Origin: Chitinophagales bacterium | GTDB taxonomy: Bacteria > Bacteroidota > Bacteroidia > Chitinophagales > Chitinophagaceae | Direction of reading: 5' to 3' | DNA: 64,000 nucleotides | Assembly (NCBI GenBank): GCA_026936105.1 | Contig: JAIXKI010000024.1 | Span: 179,542-243,541, forward strand | Shown here: positions 27,430-36,068 of the stretch, one piece after another | How the letters are laid out: the number at the start of each line of letters is the position of its first letter | How positions within the stretch are numbered: position 1 is the stretch's first letter | Position numbers and translations under genes: made by a program | Notes under the pieces: model-generated | What the model was told of the DNA's origin: nothing | Database searches by the model: none | Seen by the model: only the letters and a program-made list of their open reading frames with translations

Positions 27430-28059
27430 TTAGGTCTTTGAGCGAAGAATTTTGGCTACTGCTTCTGCTTTGGAATTGACGTGCAGTTTTTCATAAATAT
27501 GATGGATATGGGTGCGGATGGTGCTGATACTGATGAAATATTTCTCTGCAAGCTTTTTATAACTCAGCCCGTCAATCAGTGAGTGAAGTATTTCGTTTTC
27601 ACGGGTGGTTAATTGAAACTCTTCTTTTGGATGAATCGGGCTTTGCTGAAACGAAGCAATCACCTTTCTGGCTATGCTTGCCGTCATGGGAGCGCCGCCA
27701 TAGTACAGAGTGCGGATGGCTTCTATTATTTCTTCAGGAGGGGATTTTTTTAAAATATATCCGGAAGCGCCTGCTTTTATTGCTTCAAAAATTTTATTGT
27801 CATCTTCAAACACAGTAAACATCAGCACTTCAATGTCGTTAAAATTATCTTTCACTGTTCGCACCCCTTCAATGCCTGAAATATTGGGAAGACCAATATC
27901 CATCAATAAGACATCTGGTTTTGTTTTGCCTAATTCACTTATTACATTCAACAAATTGGGAAGCAAACTCACACAATGCATACCCTCGGAATGATCTATT
28001 AAATTTGCCAGCGATTGCCGTAACGTGTTATTATCTTCTACTATGGCTACTTTTATCAT
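27430..28059 (-). CDS. NarL/LuxR-family response regulator (copy B)
   Basis: 209 residues. Receiver residues E8-D9 and D54 (LMDIGLPN), Lys in GYILKKSPP, linker APMTASIARKVIASFQ, then a GerE helix-turn-helix with LTTRENEILHSLIDGLSYKKLA. Same subfamily as the regulators at 13362 and 43812. It follows the split histidine kinase by 44 bases. Because the kinase's propeller half is separated from its catalytic half, this regulator may have lost its original input or respond to a constitutive kinase fragment; this is inference. Confidence 0.93.
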   Translation of the reverse strand: MIKVAIVEDNNTLRQSLANLIDHSEGMHCVSLLPNLLNVISELGKTKPDVLLMDIGLPNISGIEGVRTVKDNFNDIEVLMFTVFEDDNKIFEAIKAGASGYILKKSPPEEIIEAIRTLYYGGAPMTASIARKVIASFQQSPIHPKEEFQLTTRENEILHSLIDGLSYKKLAEKYFISISTIRTHIHHIYEKLHVNSKAEAVAKILRSKT

Positions 28060-28103
28060 TTTTGTAAAATTGAACTAAACTTTCATGTTTACCTATCGTA
28101 TGT

Positions 28104-31100
28104 TTATTTGATTTTTAAGGAAAGAATTATCATTGTCCCTTTTCCTTCAGATGCTTTTATTTCAAGATTTGCGTCCATTTCCTGAGTTCTTTTATTCATG
28201 CTGTGAATTCCATTTCCTGAAACAATATTCTTTTTATCAAACCCTTTTCCATTATCCTGTATGACGATATTCAATTTATCTCCCATAAGTCCAACATTTA
28301 TCTCTGCTTCGGTACAATCTGAATATTTCACAAGGTTGTTGATAGCTTCTTTCATGATCAGGTAAATATTTTGCCTGTTTTGCATGGGCAGCTTTACCTT
28401 CCTTAGGTTATTTTCAATTTCAATCCTGTATGCTATTTCTTTTGCTTCAAATAACCTGGTGGCAAATGTTTTTATCCGTAAAAAAAGATTTTCTATTGAA
28501 TCATTTTCGGGGTTGATACTCCAAACTATATCATCCATTTTATCCATCAGGGAAATGGAGTTTTCTTTTATTTCACGTAGCATTGCAGTGGTTGCAGCTT
28601 CTTTGTTTTGGCGAATTGCCATTTCACTAAGAATGGAAATAGAACTAAGGGTAGAGCCAATGTCGTCATGGAGGTCCAATGAAATTTTATTTCGCAATTT
28701 TTCAAGATTCAACGCTTGTTGTATACGGTATCTGTAAAAAAAATAAAAAATCAACAGCACAGACAAACCGACCAGCGAGAGAAACCACCATGTTTGCCAA
28801 AAGGGCGGCAGGATTTCAAACTGATACTTTAAGACTGAACCTGTATCTATTTCATTACTGTTTTTCCCTTTGAAAAGCAGTACATATTTTCCGGGAGATA
28901 GATTTGCAAAATTCAATTGTCCACGGGATCCGTTGTCATGCCAGTTTTTATCTGCGCCCTGCAGTAAATAAGAATAGTGATTATTAAAGGGATTATTATA
29001 ATCAGTAACTGCCCATTTGAATATAAAGTTATTCTGGTTGTGATTAAATTTCATTTCTGTTGATGAATCAAGAAGAATCGGCTTTCCGTTTACGATGGCG
29101 CCTTCAAATTGCAATCCGGGCTTTTTGTCAAGCGAAGCAAGCATTTGATCAGGGTTAAATGATAAAAGATAATAGGGGCTTCCAAAAATCATGATCCCAT
29201 TATCCCTGCAATACAGTGTCCCATCCATATTGTTGGTGACTAAACCATCGGCAGTAGTGAAACGTTCGTAGGAATTTGTTTTGAAGTCATATACTACTAA
29301 TCCTTTTCCGGTAGCGACCCATAGCCTGCCACTGCTGTCCATTGCCATGGATGAGATCGGTCTGTCCATGTGCGCAGGCAGATCTATTATTTGTAAATGA
29401 ACTGTATCCACATTCCATTTTAATATTTTGTTCCCTGAAAATGAATAACAGTTTTTCCTGAAATAAATTACCTGGAGGCAAGTGTATTTTGATCCTAATC
29501 CTTTTTCAAATGGTTTTGAGAAAGTATGAGTTTTCCGGTTATAAAAGATAATGCCTTCGTCCAAATCAGCCATCCACACATTATGATCAGCATCTTCAGC
29601 AGCATCGGCAATAACCAGCGGTTTTGGTTTACCGTTTTCAAAAAGGAAATTATTAAAAAGCTGAGTGAATTTTTTAAAATCAGAGTCTGCTGTCCAAATA
29701 CCATTTCTCCAGGGAAATAACCACCAGTTGCCTTTGAAATCTTTGAACAGGAATGTGATAAAATTTCCGGAAGCTTTATGATTTTGCAGAAATGCCAGCG
29801 GATTTAATTTTATTCTATTTGCAGGCAGGTCAATTGTTGCTATTCCCTTTGAAGTGCCGGCGATAAAACTGTTTTGAGACAATTGTTGTAATGAAAGACA
29901 TGAAATTGCTTTCTTGCTCAAACCGCTGCTATACTTATTTATAATATTTAAATTCTCATCAAAAGACTTTCAAAAACTAGAATCGGATCCGATACCAGCA
30001 ATTGTTTGCCCATTCCCTGATGCTGATAGATTGACCTGTTGTCGGTGAACGAAACAGCGTTACTTTAATTAATGTCTTTGCAGGATTATAATAATAAAGA
30101 CCTTTTGCAGTCCCCATCCAAAGCCAGTTATCACCGGATGTATAAAGAGTGTTTGCATTCGGAAAACCCGGAAGTCCCGTAGGTTTGGAAAAATGAATTA
30201 CTTTATTTGCTGATGGATCAAATCCGATTCCTATTCCATTCAGCCAGAAAATGTAATTACCTCCAGGTTGTTTTATTTCCGCAATGGATAGAATTTTTTC
30301 TATGCCGGGTATTAAATGGTTGGTGATTTTTTTTGTAACAGGATTGAATTCTATTAAAACACTATCCCAAATACCTGCCCATAATTTACCGGTATGGTCA
30401 ATCAGAATGCAGGTAAAAATCGGTTTAAACAACGGCTCATTTTCAGCACTGATCTCCTGACTAATTTTATGAGATTTTTCAGAATAACTCCACAGTCCAT
30501 TGAGAGTTGAAATCCATAATAAATCTTCCGTATCTAATGCAAGGTGGGTGATATTATTATTGTGAATACTGTCAGTACCATATCCTGGAAATATTATAGG
30601 AGATATTTTTTTTGTGAAAGCAGAATAGATAAACAACCCATTTGGTGTTCCAATAAAAACATTATTTTTTTTGTCAACAGCGAGGCTTTTGATATTGTCC
30701 TTTTGATAATTGTTGAAGTTGGGTAGCGGTACAATGCTGAACTTATTTAATCGGGGATCAAAAATATTTAAACCTTCTCCGGTGCCTATCCATAATAGAC
30801 CACTCCGGTCTTCTGTGATTGCCTGGATATTATTATTGCTGATAGAATTCTTGTTGTTCGTTTCATTGGTGAAAACAGTTAGGGACGACCCATCCAGCAA
30901 ATTCAAACCTGAAGCAGTTCCGATCCAGACAAAATTTCTTTGATCTTTATAGATACACTGCACATCATTATCACTTAATCCATTTTGATCATCAATTTTC
31001 CGAAATACCATTTGTGCACCACTTTGCGAATGGGATTTCCCGGTTGCAGAAAGGCCAAGGAAACAAAAAATTAAATATCGTGATAATGTAATGTTATAAC

Positions 31101-31107
31101 CTTTCAT
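28104..31107 (-). pseudogene. Propeller-type sensor histidine kinase (copy B), split
   Basis: Two consecutive frames make one kinase. The 5' part (31107-29977, 376 codons) has a signal peptide and propeller blades (FVWIGTASGLNLLDG, LLWIGTGEGL, WLWMGTAKGLYYYNP). The 3' part (open at least from 29921) has more blades, a Y_Y_Y domain, a transmembrane helix (WWFLSLVGLSVLLIFYFFYRY), HisKA_3 with a catalytic His in LDLHDDIGS and an ATPase domain with DNGKGFD. Alignment to copy A shows a one-base shift at about 30010-30025, after which AGIGSDSSF continues the homology until an in-frame TGA at 29970-29972, then KSFDENLN resumes. Two separate lesions within 60 bases favour real decay. Confidence 0.85.
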
Positions 31108-31126
31108 TACGAAATAAAATTCGTTT

Positions 31127-31141
31127 CAGGCAGAGAGCCTG
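31127..31141 (-). terminator. Hairpin between adenosyltransferase and copy B kinase
   Basis: CAGGC (31127-31131), five-base loop, GCCTG (31137-31141); a second small palindrome ACGAA/TTCGT lies just beyond at 31109-31124. On the minus strand they follow the adenosyltransferase stop and precede the kinase start, so they may separate the two transcripts, although no long T-run is present. Confidence 0.4.
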
Positions 31142-31147
31142 ATTATT

Positions 31148-31708
31148 TTATACTCTCGCTTTCCATGGAATTTCTCTGGCTCCTAACTTATGACTCATGT
31201 AACGGGCCAGTTCAAAAAGATAATCGCTGAGCCGGTTCAGGTATTTAATGATCAGGGGATCAACAGGAATTTCATTTTGCTGCATCAGTACACAATGCCG
31301 TTCCGCCCTGCGGCAAACGCATCTTGCAATGTGAATATTGGAAACAGTAACATGACCGCCGGGAAGAATGAAGGCTTTTAACGGAGGAAGCTCATTACTC
31401 ATTTTATCAATTTCGCTCTCCAGCAAGGTGACATCTGTTTCAGCCAGCTGGGGAAGCTTCATTACCATCTTCTTATTTGGGTCGGTGGCGAGCAAAGCGC
31501 CGATAGTAAGCAGGCGATCCTGGGTTTCCAGTAAAATATTTCTGCAGGCCTCAATATTTACCTGGTCTGCCACCAGCCCGACCCAGGAATTTAATTCATC
31601 CACCGTACCATAAGCTTCAATGCGGGGATCACTTTTCGGAACCCGGGTACCCTGGATAAGGGAAGTCAGCCCTTTATCACCTGTTTTAGTATAGATCTTC
31701 AGTGCCAT
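31148..31708 (-). CDS. Corrinoid adenosyltransferase, PduO type
   Basis: 186 residues from ATG 31708, chosen because the conserved YTKTGDKG segment begins a few residues later; an upstream extension would add 13 unrelated residues. PduO-type enzymes transfer the adenosyl group of ATP to cob(I)alamin. Visible motifs are TKTGDKG (ATP contact), GTVDELNSWVG, FILPGG and the signature RCVCRRAER. The product, adenosylcobalamin, is the cofactor of the class II ribonucleotide reductase encoded at 60787-62523. The gene is not in an operon with other cobalamin genes in this window. Confidence 0.94.
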   Translation of the reverse strand: MALKIYTKTGDKGLTSLIQGTRVPKSDPRIEAYGTVDELNSWVGLVADQVNIEACRNILLETQDRLLTIGALLATDPNKKMVMKLPQLAETDVTLLESEIDKMSNELPPLKAFILPGGHVTVSNIHIARCVCRRAERHCVLMQQNEIPVDPLIIKYLNRLSDYLFELARYMSHKLGAREIPWKARV

Positions 31709-31786
31709 GATTTGGTTATTAATTATGCGTTCGCAGATATTACACAAACAATAACGGTAATAAAAAGTTGACAGGATTCATTAAAT

Positions 31787-32506
31787 CTACCTGCTATCAG
31801 ATGTGGCCAGATTTCCTTTTGCCGCATTGAGCTCATCGCTTTCCACTATGCCATCCCGCAGCCGGACAATTCTTCCGGCATAGTTGGCAATGTCCGGTTC
31901 ATGGGTGACCAGGACCACGGTATTACCTCTTGAATGAATTTCTCCGAATATATTCATGATCTCGTACGAAGTACTTGTATCTAAGTTTCCGGTAGGCTCA
32001 TCTGCCAGAATCAGGGAGGGATCGTTTACCAAAGCTCTGGCAATAGCCACTCTCTGGCATTGCCCCCCCGACAATTCGTTTGGTTTGTGATGGCTGCGGT
32101 CTGTAAGGTTCACCAGTTCCAGAACATGCATTGCTCTTTCATTACGCAGTTTACGGCTCATGCCGCTGTAGATCAATGGCAACGCAACGTTTTCCAAAGC
32201 GGTTAGCCTGGGCAGCAGATTGAATTGCTGAAAAACAAAACCGATCTCCTTGTTGCGCACTTCTGCCAGGTCATTGTCCTGCATCTTACTGACGTCCTGC
32301 CCGTTTAAAATGTATTTTCCGGAAGTCGGTGAGTCAAGGCAACCTATAATGTTCATCAGTGTACTTTTTCCTGACCCGCTGGGCCCCATCAGCGCTACAT
32401 ATTCATTTTTGTAAATATCCAGAGAAATGCCTTTCAGTACTTTCAGCTCCATCCTGCCCATGAAATAGCTTTTCTGAATATTGTCGAGATGGATGATTGA
32501 GTTCAT
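31787..32506 (-). CDS. ABC transporter ATP-binding protein, MacB type
   Basis: 239 residues from ATG 32506, preferred because an AGGAAA-like site lies about 10 bases upstream and homologues start near this point; ATG 32557 is an in-frame alternative. Walker [11 protein letters not shown]-loop [13 protein letters not shown], signature [15 protein letters not shown], Walker [13 protein letters not shown] and VTHEPD are all present. The class energises MacB-like permeases exporting peptides, lipoproteins or drugs. No permease gene is adjacent. It lies downstream of gatC on the same strand. Confidence 0.9.
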   Translation of the reverse strand: MNSIIHLDNIQKSYFMGRMELKVLKGISLDIYKNEYVALMGPSGSGKSTLMNIIGCLDSPTSGKYILNGQDVSKMQDNDLAEVRNKEIGFVFQQFNLLPRLTALENVALPLIYSGMSRKLRNERAMHVLELVNLTDRSHHKPNELSGGQCQRVAIARALVNDPSLILADEPTGNLDTSTSYEIMNIFGEIHSRGNTVVLVTHEPDIANYAGRIVRLRDGIVESDELNAAKGNLATSDSR

Positions 32507-32578
32507 TGTTACAATTTTCCTGTTATCTGTTACCGGTTTTGGAGGTTGCTTTTTCATATCGGTAACCGGCAATGGACA

Positions 32579-32869
32579 TTATTTTTTAATCACTTTTGGT
32601 ACTTTAAAAAATTGATCATCATGCAGGGGGGCATTTTTCAGTGCTTCTTCCCGGCTTATTGAACCTTTTACTTCATCTTCTCTTAACACATTCACTTCAT
32701 CGCTCATGTGCAATAAAGGCTCCACACCTTCCAGGTCGAGTTCATTCAATTTTTCTACAAACCCTATCATTTTCTGCAGATCTCTTTTGATCTCTTCTTT
32801 TTCGGCATCTTCAAATTTCAGCTTCGCCAGGTTTGCCAGTTTTTCGATCAATGCATCGTTCACTTCCAT
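32579..32869 (-). CDS. gatC: Asp-tRNA(Asn)/Glu-tRNA(Gln) amidotransferase subunit C
   Basis: 96 residues from ATG 32869; 14 codons of upstream extension are not conserved-looking. GatC wraps around GatA and stabilises the GatCAB complex that converts misacylated Glu-tRNA(Gln) or Asp-tRNA(Asn). Typical features are the N-terminal helix DALIEKLANLAKLKF, the LEGVEPLLHM segment (usually V-P-x-x-H) and the C-terminal stretch APLHDDQFFKVPKVI. gatA and gatB are not in the window. The gene is divergent from trpS. Confidence 0.94.
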   Translation of the reverse strand: MEVNDALIEKLANLAKLKFEDAEKEEIKRDLQKMIGFVEKLNELDLEGVEPLLHMSDEVNVLREDEVKGSISREEALKNAPLHDDQFFKVPKVIKK

Positions 32870-32995
32870 TGCACAAATATAGCTCATTGGGTCAGGAGTA
32901 ACGGACGGCAAACAAGAAGCATGGTGCTTTGAACAGGTATTTTTGATAAGCGGTCATATACGGTATCCGGCACTAAAGGCTGACGACTATTTTGT

Positions 32996-33003
32996 TATCT
33001 TCG
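32996..33003 (+). promoter_or_regulatory. -7 box of trpS
   Basis: TATCTTCG, a frequent variant of TAnnTTTG, ends five bases before the trpS ATG at 33009. No convincing -33 element. The spacing implies a leaderless or nearly leaderless transcript and excludes the longer in-frame start at 32943. Confidence 0.5.
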
Positions 33004-33008
33004 CCCGG

Positions 33009-34034
33009 ATGGAAAAAGAGAAAGAAACCCGGCCTGAAGGCAGGCAGATAGTTATGAGTGGCATCAGGCCTACAGGATACCTGCATCTTGGAAACTACTT
33101 TGGAGCCCTGCGCAATTATGTGCGCATGCAGGAGCAGTATGATTGTTATTTCATGGTGGCCGACTGGCATTCACTGACAACGCATCCTGATACCAAAGAG
33201 TTAAAAAACAGTGTGCTTCGTGTTTTGGCAGAAAATATTGCCGCGGGAATAGACCCTTCCAAAGCCTGCCTGTATGTACAAAGCCGTATTCCCGAGATAG
33301 CAGAACTGTACCTGATCCTGAATATGCTGGCCTATAAAGGCGAATTGGAAAAGACCAGTACGTTCAAAGAAAAGGTAAGGTTACAGCCCGAAAATGTGAA
33401 TGCCGGATTGCTGACCTACCCGGTATTGCAGGCAGCAGATATTCTGATTCACCGGGCCCGATATGTTCCCGTTGGAAAAGATCAGCAACAACACCTGGAG
33501 ATGGCCCGCAATTTTGCCCAGCGATTCAATCACCGTTATGGCGATCTGTTTCAGGAACCGGAAGCATTCAATTTCGGAGAAGAGCTGGTGAAAGTTCCCA
33601 GCCTGGACGGCGCCGGCAAAATGAGTAAGAGCGAGAATCAGTTTGCTACATTATATCTGGCAGATGATGATGACCTGATCCGTAAAAAAGTGATGAAGGC
33701 AAAAACGGATACAGGCCCTACGGTGAAAAATTCTGCAAAACCACCTGAGATCGAAAATATTTTTCAGTTGATGAGCCTGGTCAGTACAGAAGATACGGTG
33801 AAAAAATTTGATGAAGATTATGGGAACTGCACTATCCGTTATGGAGATCTGAAGAAGCAGCTGGCAGAAGATATGGTGAAATTCATTTCGCCCATCAGGG
33901 AAAAAGCGGAAAACATTTATCATGACACCGCATTCCTGGCACAGGTGGTGGAGCAGGGCACAGAGAAAGCCCGTAAGAGCGCCAAAGCCACTATTGAGCT
34001 GGTACGGCAGAGGATGGAATTTAATTATTTTTAA
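33009..34034 (+). CDS. trpS: Tryptophanyl-tRNA synthetase
   Basis: 341 residues from ATG 33009; the in-frame extension to 32943 would include the promoter. Class I aminoacyl-tRNA synthetase that charges tRNA(Trp). The HIGH-like motif appears as GYLHLGNYFG and the KMSKS motif as GKMSKSENQ; the segment PVGKDQQQHLEMARNFAQRFN between them is typical of TrpRS. Length is normal for the bacterial enzyme. The gene is monocistronic by appearance, with dgk-like kinase 122 bases downstream. Confidence 0.97.
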   Translation: MEKEKETRPEGRQIVMSGIRPTGYLHLGNYFGALRNYVRMQEQYDCYFMVADWHSLTTHPDTKELKNSVLRVLAENIAAGIDPSKACLYVQSRIPEIAELYLILNMLAYKGELEKTSTFKEKVRLQPENVNAGLLTYPVLQAADILIHRARYVPVGKDQQQHLEMARNFAQRFNHRYGDLFQEPEAFNFGEELVKVPSLDGAGKMSKSENQFATLYLADDDDLIRKKVMKAKTDTGPTVKNSAKPPEIENIFQLMSLVSTEDTVKKFDEDYGNCTIRYGDLKKQLAEDMVKFISPIREKAENIYHDTAFLAQVVEQGTEKARKSAKATIELVRQRMEFNYF

Positions 34035-34156
34035 AAGAGCTTCATTATTGGCGCATAAAAAATATTTTTATCGTCAGGCCTATATTTTAATTACTTTAGA
34101 CATTCGAGATTTTAAACCGGACCGGTGGTCTATCACAGGATTTTTTAATTTACAAT

Positions 34157-34792
34157 ATGGCAAAAGCTAAGAAACCGAAACATATTGCGGTGGCGGGTAA
34201 TATTGGCGCAGGAAAGACCACGCTGACCGAGATGCTTAGCAAGCAATATAAATGGATCCCTCATTTTGAGGATGTGGATCATAATCCTTATTTGATGGAT
34301 TTTTATGAAGACATGCCCCGCTGGAGCTTTAATCTCCAGATTTATTTTCTGAACAGCAGGTTGAAACAATTGGTGGAGATACAGAAGGGCACGGAGACCG
34401 TGATCCAGGACAGAACGATATATGAAGATGCCAACATCTTTGCTCCCAATTTGCATGATATGGGACTGATGAGCAAAAGGGATTTTGACAATTATTATCA
34501 TTTCTTTCAGACTTTGAAGACAATGATCAAGCCGCCGGATCTGTTAATATACCTGAATGCTTCAGTGCCGACATTGGTTGGCAATATTCAAAAAAGGGGA
34601 AGAGAGTATGAAGAAAACATCAGGCTTGATTATCTTAAAAAACTGAACGAGTTTTATAATAAATGGATTGAGAGCTACAAAGAAGGCCCGCTTTTGGTGA
34701 TTGATGTGGATAAGAACCGGTTCCCGGAAAATGAAGAGCATTTCGGCGAGATCATTCAGAAAGTGGACGCTCAATTGTATGGATTGTTTTAG
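34157..34792 (+). CDS. Deoxynucleoside kinase (deoxyadenosine/deoxyguanosine type)
   Basis: 211 residues. Phosphorylates deoxynucleosides in dNTP salvage. P-loop GNIGAGKT lies at residues 15-22, the DRTIYED motif (catalytic base and Arg, as in dCK/dGK) near 84-90, and the lid segment KRGREYEENI near 146-155. Substrate preference cannot be fixed from sequence; Bacteroidota homologues are usually called deoxyadenosine/deoxyguanosine kinase. The next gene begins 3 bases after the stop, suggesting co-transcription with the TonB-like protein. Confidence 0.92.
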   Translation: MAKAKKPKHIAVAGNIGAGKTTLTEMLSKQYKWIPHFEDVDHNPYLMDFYEDMPRWSFNLQIYFLNSRLKQLVEIQKGTETVIQDRTIYEDANIFAPNLHDMGLMSKRDFDNYYHFFQTLKTMIKPPDLLIYLNASVPTLVGNIQKRGREYEENIRLDYLKKLNEFYNKWIESYKEGPLLVIDVDKNRFPENEEHFGEIIQKVDAQLYGLF

Positions 34793-34795
34793 TGT

Positions 34796-35386
34796 ATGAG
34801 AACTTTATTTCTGGTCATAGCATTAATGACCGGATTAACTTCCGGTGCGCAAACATTGAAAGATGCTCTTTTCGGCGGGAAGCTGAAATCCGACACAGGC
34901 ATGGTATTAAAAAAAGGGGATAGCCTTCAGTTGCTCCCCGATTCATTGGTAAAGAAAAGAGCCGATTCACTGAAAGCGGCTGCTGTAAAAGTTACTCAGT
35001 CTGAAAAAACGAAAGTATCAGTTCAGGCTACAGATTCAACATCCGCTGCAACTGTCGAAGAAACCGAAAGTGCTCCGAAGACCAACGATCAGATCTGGAA
35101 GCAATTCATTGATGAGTACAGTAAAGAAATAGAAACAGCAGTGATTCCTTCCAAAAAAATTAAAAAAGGAACTTACACTTTATATATAGATTATGCAATC
35201 GAAACCGACGGATCGGTGAGTACCGTCAATATCATTTGTGTGCCTGAAAATTCTTATCTGGTAGAGCAAATAAAGACCCGTATGATGGCCAACACTCCTC
35301 AGCTCCATCCGGTTTTGATGAGCAATGGCAAACCCCGCAGGGCATTGAAAAAACAGCTCCTGAAATTTGAAAAAGGCGCAGATTGA
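34796..35386 (+). CDS. Secreted protein with TonB-like C-terminus
   Basis: 196 residues with a signal peptide (MRTLFLVIALMTGLTSGAQ). After a Lys/Ser/Asp-rich linker the C-terminal ~80 residues (DYAIETDGSVSTVNIICV... LHPVLMSNGKPRRALKK) have the strand order and Gly-Lys-Pro pattern of the TonB C-terminal fold. There is no transmembrane anchor beyond the signal, so it is not a classical TonB; similar standalone secreted proteins occur in Bacteroidota. Probably transcribed with the deoxynucleoside kinase upstream (gap of 3 bases). Function unknown. Confidence 0.75.
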   Translation: MRTLFLVIALMTGLTSGAQTLKDALFGGKLKSDTGMVLKKGDSLQLLPDSLVKKRADSLKAAAVKVTQSEKTKVSVQATDSTSAATVEETESAPKTNDQIWKQFIDEYSKEIETAVIPSKKIKKGTYTLYIDYAIETDGSVSTVNIICVPENSYLVEQIKTRMMANTPQLHPVLMSNGKPRRALKKQLLKFEKGAD

Positions 35387-35395
35387 GCACATCTT

Positions 35396-35947
35396 TCATG
35401 AAGAATAGTTCGCATATACCTTTAGTTCATTCAGCATCACGTCTATCTTTTTCAGCCATTCACGCTGCTTCTCTTTATCACGGCTGAAATCGGTTTCCCG
35501 GTCATATTGTCTTTGCATCTCATCTTTTTCTTTCAGTACATCATCATAGATCTTATCAACGTCCTTCTCCACTGTATTGCGGTTAAACCTGTATTCTCTT
35601 AAAGCTTTAAAAAGTTTCCTTGCATAGATCTCAGTTATATCGAAATGACCCTGCTCATGTTTCAACACATGGTCATCCTGTACACGGACCCATGACTTGT
35701 TTTTGATGAACCCTGAACTGATCGTATAACTGAAACTTTTATCGGTATAGCTGTTCTGAATGCCAATGTAAGTGGAGGTGATGGCTGCCGCACCATTGGA
35801 AGGGTCAGGCTTTGCTAGGTAATCTTTCCAGGCAAGCTTCCTGTCCGCACTCCATTTGACGACATCTCCTTTTTGATATTGGGCACTGAGAAATAAAGGA
35901 AGAAAGAATGTACAGAGAAACAGATACTTTCTTAAGTTTTTCATCAT
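35396..35947 (-). CDS. DUF922 predicted secreted metalloprotease
   Basis: 183 residues with a signal peptide (MMKNLRKYLFLCTFFLPLFLSAQ). The central motif LKHEQGHFDITEIYARKL is the DUF922 signature, a HExxH-like pattern suggesting zinc binding. The C-terminal third is highly charged and helical. A second DUF922 protein lies at 59161-59709 with HEQLHFDITELYAR. Protease activity is a family prediction, not shown. The gene converges on the TonB-like gene (9 bases between stops). Confidence 0.85.
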   Translation of the reverse strand: MMKNLRKYLFLCTFFLPLFLSAQYQKGDVVKWSADRKLAWKDYLAKPDPSNGAAAITSTYIGIQNSYTDKSFSYTISSGFIKNKSWVRVQDDHVLKHEQGHFDITEIYARKLFKALREYRFNRNTVEKDVDKIYDDVLKEKDEMQRQYDRETDFSRDKEKQREWLKKIDVMLNELKVYANYSS

Positions 35948-36011
35948 TTATTGATAACGGGAAGCGAAGTGAAAAATTTTAAAAGAAATATTAAAAGGAT
36001 CCGGTGTAAAC

Positions 36012-36041
36012 AAAAACTCCTTCGCATTTTGTGAAGGAGTT
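36012..36041 (-). terminator. Intrinsic terminator of pckA
   Basis: Nine-base perfect stem AACTCCTTC (36015-36023) with GAAGGAGTT (36033-36041), nine-base loop, followed on the minus strand by TTT. It lies 28 bases beyond the pckA stop. Confidence 0.8.
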
Positions 36042-36068
36042 CCTTTATAAAATTTTTTACAATCTGCT

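Noticed and set aside
31708..31747. Longer N-terminus for the corrinoid adenosyltransferase.
   Set aside because: The family begins close to the TKTGDKG motif; the extra 13 residues have no counterpart and lie in the upstream region.
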